Shown here: positions 1 to 7,433 of the stretch, piece after piece | Position numbering within the stretch: the first letter of the stretch is position 1 | Layout of the letters: every line of letters starts with the position of its first letter | Assembly: GCA_903893785.1 (NCBI GenBank) | Contig: CAITNQ010000096.1 | Span: 1 to 34,709 of the forward strand | From: an uncultured Gemmatimonadota bacterium | GTDB lineage: Bacteria; Latescibacterota; UBA2968; UBA8231 | Length of the DNA stretch: 34,709 nt | Direction: 5' to 3' | Made by a program: the position numbers and the translations under genes | Notes under the pieces: model-generated | The model's input: only the letters and a program-made list of their open reading frames with translations | The model's database searches: none | What the model was told of the DNA's origin: nothing

Positions 1-1249
1 CGCACCCACCGCGCCTACTTCTCACCCAGCCAGCCTCCCACGCTCCCCCTCGGCCGACCCCCACCACCTCCTACTCCCCCTCCGAGCCCGCGCCCACACC
101 CGCCGCACCCCATCTCCTCCTTGGTTCCACGTGAAACGGAGACCACGCCTCCATACGCCCCATCTTCCACCAACCCGCTTCCACCCCTTGAATCCCTTCA
201 TTCCTACCCCTTCCCACACCACATCGGTACACCCACCGCAGGCTGCCCACCCATGGAGCTCCCAGCGCGCCCAGCTCCCCCCCGCCCCGCCCGTCACGCC
301 CCACTCGCGCTCGTCTCGGCCCCACATCTGCCTTAGCCGCTACCTCGCACCCGCCGGCCTGGTCACCCCCACCCGCCCCGCCACTGGATCAATCCGACGG
401 AGCCCCCTCTTCCCGGCCCCTGCTCCGCGTACCCACCGCCCCTAGCCAACACCCTCCCCAACCCTCACACACACCCCCGGCCCTCCCGCGACGCCGCCCC
501 GTCCACTCCTTCAGCCCCACTCCCCCCTTCCGCCACCAGCCACCATCTCCCCCTTCACCCCTCGTCACGTCTCCACCGCGATCGTCCTCTTCTCCCCACA
601 ACTGCGTTGACCCAGACCCTTCCTCGAACACTCCCCCGCCCATCCGGCCCACGATCACCCCACTGCTGCATTCCCCGCGGCTTCGCCACCCCGACCCCAA
701 CCAGGACCGCCTCCCTCCAACGGCTTAAGCGTACACGCCCCAACCCTCCCCCATCCCACCACCCCGCCCCTTCATGTCCATCAACCTGCCCACACATCAC
801 ATAACTCCCTCTCTGACAACGCCTTACCATCTCCTCGGCAACGCCCCACCCATCTCGCCCCGCTCCGCCCGCTCTCGCCGACCCTTTCGCAGCGGCATCC
901 CCCCATCCCTTTACCCCATCCTACGCGCCCAACACACCCCGCGCCACCCTTACCCCCCGCGACACCCAACCCACACTCTATCAGGCCGATCCCGACCGAC
1001 CCGGCTCCCGCCTCCGGCCCTGCCACCCCAGCACAAAGCCCCCTGCCAGCAACTACCGCCGAGCAACTTCCCACCCCTCCCTCCCCAACCCGTTATCCCA
1101 CCGCCCACTTTGCCCGCTCCCAACCCAATCCCATCCGGTCCCCAGGAACCCTTCCACCACCCACTCTCCACCCCGGGCACGGCACCGCACGCCGATCATC
1201 CAAAACACCCTACGCCTGACCACTTCCCCGCCAGCCCCATCCCCTCAAC
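1..1249. other. Gene-free, extremely C-rich block
   Basis: I find no credible gene on either strand in this 1.25 kb. Open frames here encode low-complexity Pro/Ser/Thr/His-rich (+ strand) or Gly/Arg/Trp-rich (- strand) peptides without recognisable motifs, as expected from a skewed GC-rich sequence. In bases 1-60 I count 36 C and 9 G on the + strand. The same composition occurs in the intergenic DNA between dnaA and dnaN. The block lies beyond the terminator of the mnmE operon and contains one parS-like palindrome. No RNase P RNA, SRP RNA or tRNA signature was recognised. Calling it noncoding is a judgement by eye. Confidence 0.6.
123..138. promoter_or_regulatory. parS-like ParB binding site
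   Basis: The 16-mer GGTTCCACGTGAAACG matches the chromosomal parS consensus TGTTCCACGTGAAACA at 14 of 16 positions, and the inner 14 bases (124-137) are identical. parS sites are bound by ParB and cluster near oriC, where they load the segregation complex and SMC. This one lies about 7 kb left of the DnaA-box region, a normal distance. No parA or parB lies in the window. It is the only such palindrome I found here. Confidence 0.77.
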
Positions 1250-1284
1250 AAAAAGGGGCCCGCCGGCACCCGCCGGCGCACCCC
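1250..1284 (-). terminator. Rho-independent terminator of the mnmE operon
   Basis: Read on the - strand, GGGG, a three-base internal loop, then GCCGGC-GGGT-GCCGGC, a second internal loop and CCCC form a strong hairpin followed by TTTTT. It lies about 120 bases downstream of the mnmE stop, with nothing coding between, so it should end the rpmH-rnpA-yidD-yidC-mnmE transcript. Confidence 0.75.
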
Positions 1285-1406
1285 GATCTCCTCGCCCTGC
1301 CTGCCTTGGAGGCCCACATCCCCGCCTCCTTACCCCCCCTTTTCCCCCGCAACCGCCCTCCCCTACCGCCCTTCTATCCCGCCCCCTACTCGCCAACCCT
1401 CCACAC

Positions 1407-2762
1407 TCACTTGCCCACACAGAACTCCCGGAAGACCCGCTCCAACACATCCTCCTCCACATCCCGACCCACCAACCTATCCAAGTGCCGACGCGCCTCC
1501 CGCAGTTCCACCGCCGCCATTTCGACCCACTCCCCGCGTTCAATAACCTGCCGGGCCCTCCGTACGCACCCCAGCACCGCGCGCATCTCCTGCCGCTGAC
1601 GCTCCCCCGTCACTACCAGCCCCGCCTGCCCGCCCCCGTTCCCAACCCGTTCGGCGATGGCCTCCCGTAGCGCCGGCACCCCCTGCCCCGTCAGCCCCGA
1701 CACGCGCAGCGGCACCGCCCCCAACCCCTCCGGCACATCTCCTTCCCCGCTGCAGACATCGGCTTTGTTCACCACCACCAGCCCCCGTCCCCCAGTGACC
1801 CCCCATGCCTGATCTTCGGCCTCCCCCCACCCACGCGTCCCGTCCACCACCACCACCACCACCCCCGCCCGGGCTGCCGTCGCCAGCGAGCGGCGCACCC
1901 CTTCCCGCTCCACCCGATCCCCCGTCTCCCGCAGCCCCGCCGTATCCACCAGCTCTACCCGCCGCCCATCTACCCACCACTCGCCGCGCACCATATCCCG
2001 CGTTGTCCCCGGCCCCGCGTCCACGATCGCCAGCTCCTGCCCCAACAACCGGTTGAACAGGGTCGACTTCCCCACGTTCACGCCCCCCACCAGCGCCACC
2101 ACCATCCGGCCCCCCAAGCCGCCCGCCCCCTGCTCCCCTGCCAACGCCCGCGCCGCCTCCTCCTCCAAACCCACCATGGCTCCCCCAACCCCTTCCAGCG
2201 CCCCGCTCACCCCCTCCTCGTCGGCGAAATCCAGCGCCGCCTCCAACCTCGCCCCGACCTCCACCAGCCCCCCCTGCAGTCGCACGGCCAGCGCCTTCAC
2301 GCCCCCGTTCAACCCGCCCACCGCGGCCGCCGCTTCCGCTAGCGAACCGGCCCGCACGACCGACACCACGGATTCCGCCTGCGCCAGGTCCATCCGCCCG
2401 TTAAGAAACGCTCTTAGCGTGAACTCACCCCCCGCCGCCACCCGCGCTCCCAACCCCACCGCCGCATCCACGACGGCGCTCAGCACCACCGGGCTGCCAT
2501 GGCAGCACACTTCCACCGTGTCCTCCCCGGTGTACGACCCCGGCCCCGGAAGGAACCACCCCAACGCCGAGTCAACCACCTCGCCCCCCACCCTAACTTC
2601 CCCCAGCCGCACCTGTCGCGGCCGCTTGCCAAGCTCCGGCCGGCAACGAAAAAGCCGCCTGCCAATACCGAGCGCCTCACAACCGCTGAGGCGCACGATA
2701 CCTACGCCGCCCTCCCCGGGCGGGGTGCAGACGGCTACGATGGTGGCCGAAACCCCATCCAC
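1407..2762 (-). CDS. mnmE: tRNA modification GTPase MnmE (TrmE)
   Basis: With MnmG, MnmE forms the cmnm5U/nm5U modification at the wobble uridine of certain tRNAs. The N-terminal tetrahydrofolate-binding domain begins TIVAVCTPPGEGGVGIVRLS. The inserted G domain has G1 GGVNVGKS (Lys near residue 232), the DTAG motif and NKAD. The C-terminus ends FCVGK, which carries the conserved C-x-G-K used in modification. The open frame extends upstream to a GTG at 2873, but I chose the GTG at 2762: a GGAGG lies upstream and the resulting 451 residues match the usual ~454. The upstream 37 codons are low-complexity and unlike the family. It is the last gene of the leftward operon; mnmG is not in the window. 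The protein is rich in Gly, Val and Glu, consistent with the G-rich coding strand here. Confidence 0.95.
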   Translation of the reverse strand: MDGVSATIVAVCTPPGEGGVGIVRLSGCEALGIGRRLFRCRPELGKRPRQVRLGEVRVGGEVVDSALGWFLPGPGSYTGEDTVEVCCHGSPVVLSAVVDAAVGLGARVAAGGEFTLRAFLNGRMDLAQAESVVSVVRAGSLAEAAAAVGGLNGGVKALAVRLQGGLVEVGARLEAALDFADEEGVSGALEGVGGAMVGLEEEAARALAGEQGAGGLGGRMVVALVGGVNVGKSTLFNRLLGQELAIVDAGPGTTRDMVRGEWWVDGRRVELVDTAGLRETGDRVEREGVRRSLATAARAGVVVVVVDGTRGWGEAEDQAWGVTGGRGLVVVNKADVCSGEGDVPEGLGAVPLRVSGLTGQGVPALREAIAERVGNGGGQAGLVVTGERQRQEMRAVLGCVRRARQVIERGEWVEMAAVELREARRHLDRLVGRDVEEDVLERVFREFCVGK

Positions 2763-2876
2763 GCTTCTAGTACTGCCTCCCCTCTTCCCCCTTCCCTTCG
2801 CCGACCCCGCTTCGCCCCCCTTCACCCCTCCCACGGCGACGCCCACCGCCCTCGCACACCCTCCCAGCGGCACGAC

Positions 2877-4559
2877 TCACGCGAACGCCGGCTTGCCGCG
2901 GTACAGGTTCACGGCCACCTGCTGCGCGATGGTCAACACGTTGAACACCGTCCAGTACAGCACCAGGCCCGAGCTCATGGACCAGAAAATCACCGTCATC
3001 ACTGCGGGCATCAGGTACACCAGCATGGCCTGTTTCGGGTCCTTCATCGTCATCTTCTGTTGCAGCCACATGGACAGACCCATAAACACCGCCAACACGT
3101 GTATCGGCAGACCCGCCACCACCAGCTGGTCCGGAACCGACAGATCCGTGACCCAGCCCAACCAAGGCGACTGCCGCAGCTCTATGGTCCGCCCGAACAG
3201 GTTGTACAGGGCAAAGAACACCGGCATCTGCAGCAGCATGGGCAAACAGCCACCCAACGGGTTCACCCCCTCTTCTTTGTACAGCTTCATCGTTTCCTTA
3301 CTCAACCGCTGGCTGTCATTCTTGTACCGCTCTCGCAGCGCCGCGATCTTCGGCTGTAACTGCTGCATCTTGGCCGTCGACTCGTTCGTCTTGTGCGTCA
3401 GAGGCGACACCACCAGCTTGATCGCGACCGCAAACAACACGATGATCCAACCGTAGTTGGGCACGTACGCATAGGCCGCCTTGAACACCACCAGCAGCAG
3501 CCGGCTCACCTGACGCACCACCGGCCACCCGAAGTCGATCGCCTGCTCCAGCTCGCGTCCCTCTGCCAGCAATTGATGGTACTCCAGCGGCCCAAGATAG
3601 ACCCGGCTAGCCCACCGGCCCTCGCCCTCAGCGCGGAGGCCCACCTCGTAGCGGAAATCCCCTGGACGAGACCTGCTACCCCCCCGGCCGCTCAGCGCCA
3701 CCCGGTGGATTCCTTCCTCGCCGGGCACCAAGGCGCTCAGGAAGTACTTGCTGCTCACCGCCGCCCAACTCACCGCCCCCTTATAGGGCCCGAACGTTTC
3801 TTCCTCGGCCCCCTCGTTGCGCTGGATCTTGGTGACCTCATCGTTCAACCGCACCAACGCCCGGCTCTCGGACAGATCCGGCCCCGGGTCCTTCTCGGTA
3901 AACGCCAACCCACCCTGCCACCGCACCGCCAACTCGGTCTCCGCCGGCAGTCCTTGGTACGCGATCTCCTGCGCGAACCCATACTCCGCCCCGCCGAACC
4001 GCAGGCGCTTCTCGACAATCCCGCCCCCCGGCACCTCGCCCCGGAATCGCACCTCGCCTTGCTCACCCGCGCCGACCTCGACGCTATCGCCCGTCACGTC
4101 GGTGCTGAACACCACCTCGCCCATGTCGTCTTCGCCGTTCAGACGGCGCACCAGGAGCCCCAGCTCGCCCTGGCCCTCCGGCACCAACTCGACTTCCTCC
4201 CCGCCCACGCGATGGTACTTCCGCAGCCGCACAGACCGGAGCACGGCCCCCCGCGTGTCGAACTCAAACCTCTGCAGCGCGGTCCTGACCACCACCCGGC
4301 GCGCCGTTGCCCCCGCCGACGGCGGTTCGGCGGCCAGGGCCCCCACATCCAGCCCCTCGCCGTTCCTCGGCGCGCCATTGCCCCCTTCCACTGCCGGAGC
4401 GCCAACCGCTTCCCTAGACGCGGCGCCCGCCGGCGCCGCGCTCCCTGCCTCCGCCGGCGCCGCCTTGGGCTCCAGACCCAACCACTCCTGGTAGTACGGC
4501 ATCAGCAGGAGGATCACCCCGATGGCCACAAACGCAAGCAACGTCCGCTTATCCTCCAT
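2877..4559 (-). CDS. yidC: Membrane protein insertase YidC
   Basis: YidC inserts and folds inner-membrane proteins, alone or with Sec. The 560-residue length fits the long Gram-negative type: an N-terminal transmembrane segment (about residues 8-25), an Ala/Pro/Gly-rich linker, a large periplasmic beta domain (about 80-340), and a C-terminal five-helix 60KD_IMP domain containing IKLVVSPLTHKT, VNPLGGCLPMLLQMPVFFALY and a final LVLYWTVFNVL helix. The Lys in AVAIKLVV probably occupies the position of the conserved positive charge in the hydrophilic groove. A clear AGGAGG lies upstream of the ATG. It follows yidD by 51 bases. The large periplasmic domain implies a cell with an outer membrane. Confidence 0.97.
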   Translation of the reverse strand: MEDKRTLLAFVAIGVILLLMPYYQEWLGLEPKAAPAEAGSAAPAGAASREAVGAPAVEGGNGAPRNGEGLDVGALAAEPPSAGATARRVVVRTALQRFEFDTRGAVLRSVRLRKYHRVGGEEVELVPEGQGELGLLVRRLNGEDDMGEVVFSTDVTGDSVEVGAGEQGEVRFRGEVPGGGIVEKRLRFGGAEYGFAQEIAYQGLPAETELAVRWQGGLAFTEKDPGPDLSESRALVRLNDEVTKIQRNEGAEEETFGPYKGAVSWAAVSSKYFLSALVPGEEGIHRVALSGRGGSRSRPGDFRYEVGLRAEGEGRWASRVYLGPLEYHQLLAEGRELEQAIDFGWPVVRQVSRLLLVVFKAAYAYVPNYGWIIVLFAVAIKLVVSPLTHKTNESTAKMQQLQPKIAALRERYKNDSQRLSKETMKLYKEEGVNPLGGCLPMLLQMPVFFALYNLFGRTIELRQSPWLGWVTDLSVPDQLVVAGLPIHVLAVFMGLSMWLQQKMTMKDPKQAMLVYLMPAVMTVIFWSMSSGLVLYWTVFNVLTIAQQVAVNLYRGKPAFA

Positions 4560-4610
4560 GCCGCCTCCTATGCCGCTGCCGTCTCCCTGCTCCCGCTTCG
4601 CTCCGCACCC

Positions 4611-4850
4611 TTATTCCACCGGGTCATAGCCAAACCCACCCCACGGATGACAGCGCAACAGCCGCTTCACCGCCATCCCGCTCCCCCGCCACAGACCATG
4701 TCTCGCCAGCGCTTCGGCCGCATACGCGGAGCAACTCGGCTCGAACCGACACGCCGACGGCAGCAGCGGCGAAACCCACTTCCGATAAACGCCGATGGCC
4801 GCGATACACGCGGCCACCATTGCCCTCAGGGCACCCTTACCCCATGTCAT
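4611..4850 (-). CDS. yidD: Membrane protein insertion efficiency factor YidD
   Basis: YidD is a small, membrane-associated helper of YidC-dependent insertion. The signature is clear: [20 protein letters not shown], then [20 protein letters not shown] and a final GFGYDPV. The Cys residues in CRFEPSCS and RCHP are conserved in the family. The start is uncertain. ATG 4850 overlaps the end of rnpA by 14 bases and gives 79 residues; ATG 4820, with GAGGG just ahead, gives 69 residues and a more typical N-terminus. A longer open frame to 4943 lies wholly within rnpA and is rejected. It is encoded between rnpA and yidC, as in many bacteria. Confidence 0.93.
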   Translation of the reverse strand: MTWGKGALRAMVAACIAAIGVYRKWVSPLLPSACRFEPSCSAYAAEALARHGLWRGSGMAVKRLLRCHPWGGFGYDPVE

Positions 4851-5121
4851 TGAGGTGCGCCAACTCGTGCCGTAACGCCGCAAACGACGCCAACGCCGCC
4901 CCCGGCCGCGCCACCACCACCGCGCCCTGCACCGCCAGTTCACGGCACAGATGGCGCAACCGCCTTTTCAGCCGGTTCCGCACCACTGCCCCGCCTAGCC
5001 GCCGACCCACCGCCAACACGGTGGGCCCTCCTTCGGCTCGCGGTCTGACCGCCAGCCACCGCCCTTCCCGCCAAGGCGCCGTGCCGCTGCCACGGCGACG
5101 GACCGGGCGCCGCCGACCCAC
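4837..5121 (-). CDS. rnpA: Ribonuclease P protein component RnpA, short form
   Basis: RnpA is the protein cofactor of RNase P, which removes tRNA 5' leaders. The RNR signature is intact as [16 protein letters not shown] (about residues 46-61), preceded by LAVGRRLGG, which corresponds to the family's VSKKVGK strand. At 94 residues it is clearly shorter than the usual 110-120. The earliest possible start is GTG 5121, because an in-frame TAG lies directly upstream (5122-5124), so the usual N-terminal segment with its conserved aromatic is missing. An AGGGG lies upstream within the 18-base gap after rpmH. Its 3' end overlaps yidD. Confidence 0.9.
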   Translation of the reverse strand: MGRRRPVRRRGSGTAPWREGRWLAVRPRAEGGPTVLAVGRRLGGAVVRNRLKRRLRHLCRELAVQGAVVVARPGAALASFAALRHELAHLNDMG

Positions 5122-5139
5122 CTATCGCGAGACCCCTGT

Positions 5140-5274
5140 CTATACCGTCAACCGCCGCCGCCCGTGGCGACGACGGCGGTTCAACACCTCTCGACCCCCG
5201 GGCGTGCTCATCCGCCGCCGGAACCCGTGCTTGCTTCGCCTTTTCCTATTACTCGGCTGGAATGTCCTCTTCAC
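5140..5274 (-). CDS. rpmH: 50S ribosomal protein L34
   Basis: L34 is a small, very basic protein of the large ribosomal subunit. Translation from the GTG at 5274 gives 44 residues beginning [18 protein letters not shown], followed by [18 protein letters not shown] and ending GRRRLTV. This matches L34 across its whole length. GGGAGAGCAGG upstream can act as the ribosome binding site. It is the first gene of the leftward operon, 18 bases ahead of rnpA, with a consensus promoter upstream. Confidence 0.96.
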   Translation of the reverse strand: MKRTFQPSNRKRRSKHGFRRRMSTPGGREVLNRRRRHGRRRLTV

Positions 5275-5334
5275 GGCTGAACCTGCTCTCCCTCGCTAGC
5301 GTGCGCCCCAGTAGTACAACATCCAAAACGTTCA

Positions 5335-5363
5335 AATATAGCCCGCCTGACGACCTCTGTCAA
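5335..5363 (-). promoter_or_regulatory. Sigma70-type promoter for rpmH-rnpA-yidD-yidC-mnmE
   Basis: On the - strand TTGACA (5363-5358) and TATATT (5340-5335) are separated by 17 bases. The match is near consensus and the element lies about 60 bases upstream of the rpmH GTG. No other promoter-like element was seen inside the operon, so this probably drives all five genes. Confidence 0.76.
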
Positions 5364-5417
5364 ATTCGGCCCAACCCCGCGCACCGCAAGAACTTCCCTC
5401 CCTACCACCCGCCCACC

Positions 5418-5446
5418 TTGACGCTCGCCCCACGATCACCTAGGTT
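5418..5446 (+). promoter_or_regulatory. Possible dnaA promoter
   Basis: TTGACG (5418-5423), a 17-base spacer and TAGGTT (5441-5446) lie about 40 bases ahead of the dnaA ATG. The -35 is good and the -10 keeps only the T, A and final T. It would fire divergently from the rpmH promoter. No consensus DnaA box was seen between the two promoters, so autoregulation is not apparent. Confidence 0.45.
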
Positions 5447-5485
5447 AGCCCGTCCAACCCCCCGAAACGCGTGCATCGGTCCCCC

Positions 5486-6871
5486 ATGACACCTGACCCC
5501 GTTGAGCTCTGGGCTGAATGCCTCCTTTCGTTGGAGCGCCAAGTAACCCCCCAGACGTTCAACACTTGGTTCAGGCCTATCGCGGCCCTCTGTTTCGACA
5601 CCGACCATCTGCTCTTGCAGGTCCCCAGTTCCTACTTCGGCGACTGGGTCCAATCCCGTTACCTTTCCCTTATCCGCGACGCCGTCACAGCGGTCACCGG
5701 CGCCGCGCCTCCGATTGCCTTCACGGTCGCGGACCAAGGCGGCGCCCCGGGCCCCGCCCCGCCTGTCACCCCAGTCGATCTACCGCCCCCTCCGCCCCGT
5801 CAACCGGCGCCACCGCCCACACCCCAGACCCCCTTCACCCCCCTCAATGCCCGCTACACCTTCTCCACCTTCGTCATTGGCGAGAGCAACCGCTTCGCCC
5901 ACGCCGCCGCGCAGGCCGTGGCCCAGTCCCCCGGTCGCACCCAGTACAACCCCCTCGTCATCCACGGCGGTGTCGGCCTCGGCAAGACGCACCTCCTCCA
6001 GGCCATCGGCCACCACGCGCTCGCCAGCTCCAGCGGCCACCAAGTGGCCTTCGTCCCCTCCGAGCGCTTCATGAGCGACTTCATCGAAGCGATCAAAACC
6101 CAGAAGACGGCTCAGTTCCGCCAGCTCTACCGCAGTCCGGACATCCTCTTGGTCGACGACATCCAGTTCCTGCTCCGCGGTGAGCAGACCCAGAACGAGT
6201 TCTTCCACACCTTCAATGCCCTGCACCAGAACGGCAAGCAGATCGTCATGACCTGCGACAGCCCACCCGGCCAGTTGCAGGGGATGGAAGAGCGGCTCAT
6301 TTCCCGTTTCCAGTGGGGCCTAGTCACCTCCATCGATCCCCCGGACCTGGAAACGCGCATCGCCATTCTCCAACAGAAAGCCGAGATCACCGGCCTTTCC
6401 CTACCCCCCGAAGTCGCCACCTTCCTCGGCACCCACATTAGCTCCAACATCCGTGAGCTGGAGGGTTCGCTCGTTCATCTCATGGCGTACTGCTCGGTCA
6501 ACCGCACCGAACTCACCATCGAGGCGGCCCGCCAGATCGTCCACGAGCGCGGCCCCAAGCAACCCGGGAAACTTTCGGTCGACATCATCCAACAACTGGT
6601 CGCCAACCACTTCGGCTTCACCCCCGCCCTGCTGGCCGCCCCCACGCGACGACGCGAAGTCGTGCAGGCTCGCCAACTAGCCATGTACCTGACCAAGCAC
6701 TTCCTCGCCCTTCCCCTCAAGACCATCGGCCTCAGTTTCGGCGGGCGTGACCACACCACCGTCCTCCACGCCATTAACGCCGTGGAGACCCGCCGTCGCG
6801 ACGACGCCGAATACGCCCAGACTCTCTCCCAGCTCTGCGACACGGTCGAAGCAAGCCGCGCGCCCGCCTGA
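5486..6871 (+). CDS. dnaA: Chromosomal replication initiator DnaA
   Basis: DnaA binds oriC and opens it to start replication. Domain I (about 1-85) contains the PQTFNTWFRPI segment. Domain II is a Pro-rich linker. Domain III is AAA+ with Walker A GGVGLGKT (residues 161-168) and Walker B LLVDDIQF (Asp 224, 225). Domain IV carries the DnaA signature GGRDHTTVLHA (Arg-Asp-His at 421-423), which contacts the DnaA box. I chose ATG 5486 (461 residues) over GTG 5471; neither has a clear ribosome binding site. The gene lies left of the origin, on the C-rich side, and its coding strand is unusually C-rich. Confidence 0.97.
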   Translation: MTPDPVELWAECLLSLERQVTPQTFNTWFRPIAALCFDTDHLLLQVPSSYFGDWVQSRYLSLIRDAVTAVTGAAPPIAFTVADQGGAPGPAPPVTPVDLPPPPPRQPAPPPTPQTPFTPLNARYTFSTFVIGESNRFAHAAAQAVAQSPGRTQYNPLVIHGGVGLGKTHLLQAIGHHALASSSGHQVAFVPSERFMSDFIEAIKTQKTAQFRQLYRSPDILLVDDIQFLLRGEQTQNEFFHTFNALHQNGKQIVMTCDSPPGQLQGMEERLISRFQWGLVTSIDPPDLETRIAILQQKAEITGLSLPPEVATFLGTHISSNIRELEGSLVHLMAYCSVNRTELTIEAARQIVHERGPKQPGKLSVDIIQQLVANHFGFTPALLAAPTRRREVVQARQLAMYLTKHFLALPLKTIGLSFGGRDHTTVLHAINAVETRRRDDAEYAQTLSQLCDTVEASRAPA

Positions 6872-7006
6872 CCACCTCGCCCACCGCCCGACCTGCTGCG
6901 CGCCCACCCGCCCGCTCGCGGGACCCGCCCTCCCCACCGAACCCAACTCGCTCCCTCCACCCCTCGCCCCTCGCTCTCCCTCGCCAACCCCCGTTTTTCC
7001 ACCCAC

Positions 7007-7028
7007 TTATCCCCACCCCGGTGCATAA
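7007..7028. promoter_or_regulatory. DnaA box pair, left cluster
   Basis: TTATCCCCA (7007-7015, + strand) and TTATGCACC (7020-7028, - strand) each match TTATNCACA at 8 of 9 bases. They are inverted and 4 bases apart. Confidence 0.65.
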
Positions 7029-7196
7029 CCTTTCACCTTTCCCCACCCCCCGTGCTTCGAATGCTCCCTGGGCTGCGGCCGCCTCGCCCGTCCTTGCCCT
7101 TTCCACACCCGTCCCCCCCGCCTCGCCCTCGAACCGCCCACTCGCCCACCCTTCCCGCCCTTTCCCTTAGCCGCCCACCCACCGTTACCCCCACAC

Positions 7197-7213
7197 TTAT
7201 CCACTTATACACC
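7197..7213 (+). promoter_or_regulatory. DnaA box pair, right cluster
   Basis: TTATCCACT (7197-7205) and TTATACACC (7205-7213) are directly repeated, share one base, and each match TTATNCACA at 8 of 9. They border the A+T-rich stretch that follows, the arrangement expected next to an unwinding element. Confidence 0.68.
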
Positions 7214-7293
7214 GCCCCTATTACCTCTACTACAAGAACACTACACCCTCCTTCTTATAACCTCTTAACAGCACCCGCAGCCCCGCCCAGATC

Positions 7294-7323
7294 TTACTGC
7301 GCCTAATTCGCGCCCAATATAAT
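7294..7323 (+). promoter_or_regulatory. Possible dnaN promoter
   Basis: A perfect TATAAT (7318-7323) lies about 110 bases ahead of dnaN. The -35 is poor: TTACTG at 7294-7299 with an 18-base spacer. It lies in the A+T-rich part of oriC, so the -10 could be incidental. Confidence 0.4.
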
Positions 7324-7433
7324 AGTGTACTTGACCCCCCTACCCCCGCTCCATACCTTATTCAACTAGCCCACTCATCCCCCTTTCACTCGCTTTTCCG
7401 GGGTTCAGCCCTCTTCCCTTTGGCCGAGGACCG

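Larger units (their letters stand above)
6872..7433. other. oriC: Replication origin region (oriC), dnaA-dnaN intergenic
   Basis: This 562-base gap has no gene. It holds four 8-of-9 DnaA boxes in two clusters (7007-7028 and 7197-7213), weaker variants such as TTTTCCACC at 6995, and an A+T-rich stretch at about 7194-7375 that is a candidate unwinding element. The strong C-over-G bias of the + strand to the left ends here: I count 37 C and 10 G in 6901-6960, but 24 C and 18 G in 7441-7500. The dnaA-dnaN position, the boxes and the skew change together support oriC. On the - strand a short TAGTAG (within 7226-7236) next to the right cluster resembles a DnaA-trio but is weak. Confidence 0.82.

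Noticed and set aside
22..1180. Several 70-100 codon - strand frames in the C-rich block
   Set aside because: They are Gly/Arg/Trp-rich and lack ribosome binding sites and motifs; treated as composition artefacts, though a protein search could overturn this.
774..1670. A 298-codon Pro-rich + strand frame in the C-rich block
   Set aside because: It runs through the terminator and into mnmE on the opposite strand; about one residue in three is Pro or His, as expected from C-rich sequence.
2053..3456. A 467-codon + strand open frame spanning mnmE and yidC
   Set aside because: It crosses the boundary of two well-supported - strand genes and has no conserved motif.
3393..4853. A 486-codon open frame on the + strand
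   Set aside because: It lies antisense to yidC and yidD, is rich in His, Pro and Arg, and has no family motifs; it reflects stop-poor GC-rich DNA.
5660..5680. TTATCCGCG inside dnaA and TTATCCGCT near 22280 as DnaA boxes
   Set aside because: Each has two or more mismatches to TTATNCACA in the conserved half, so they are not credible.
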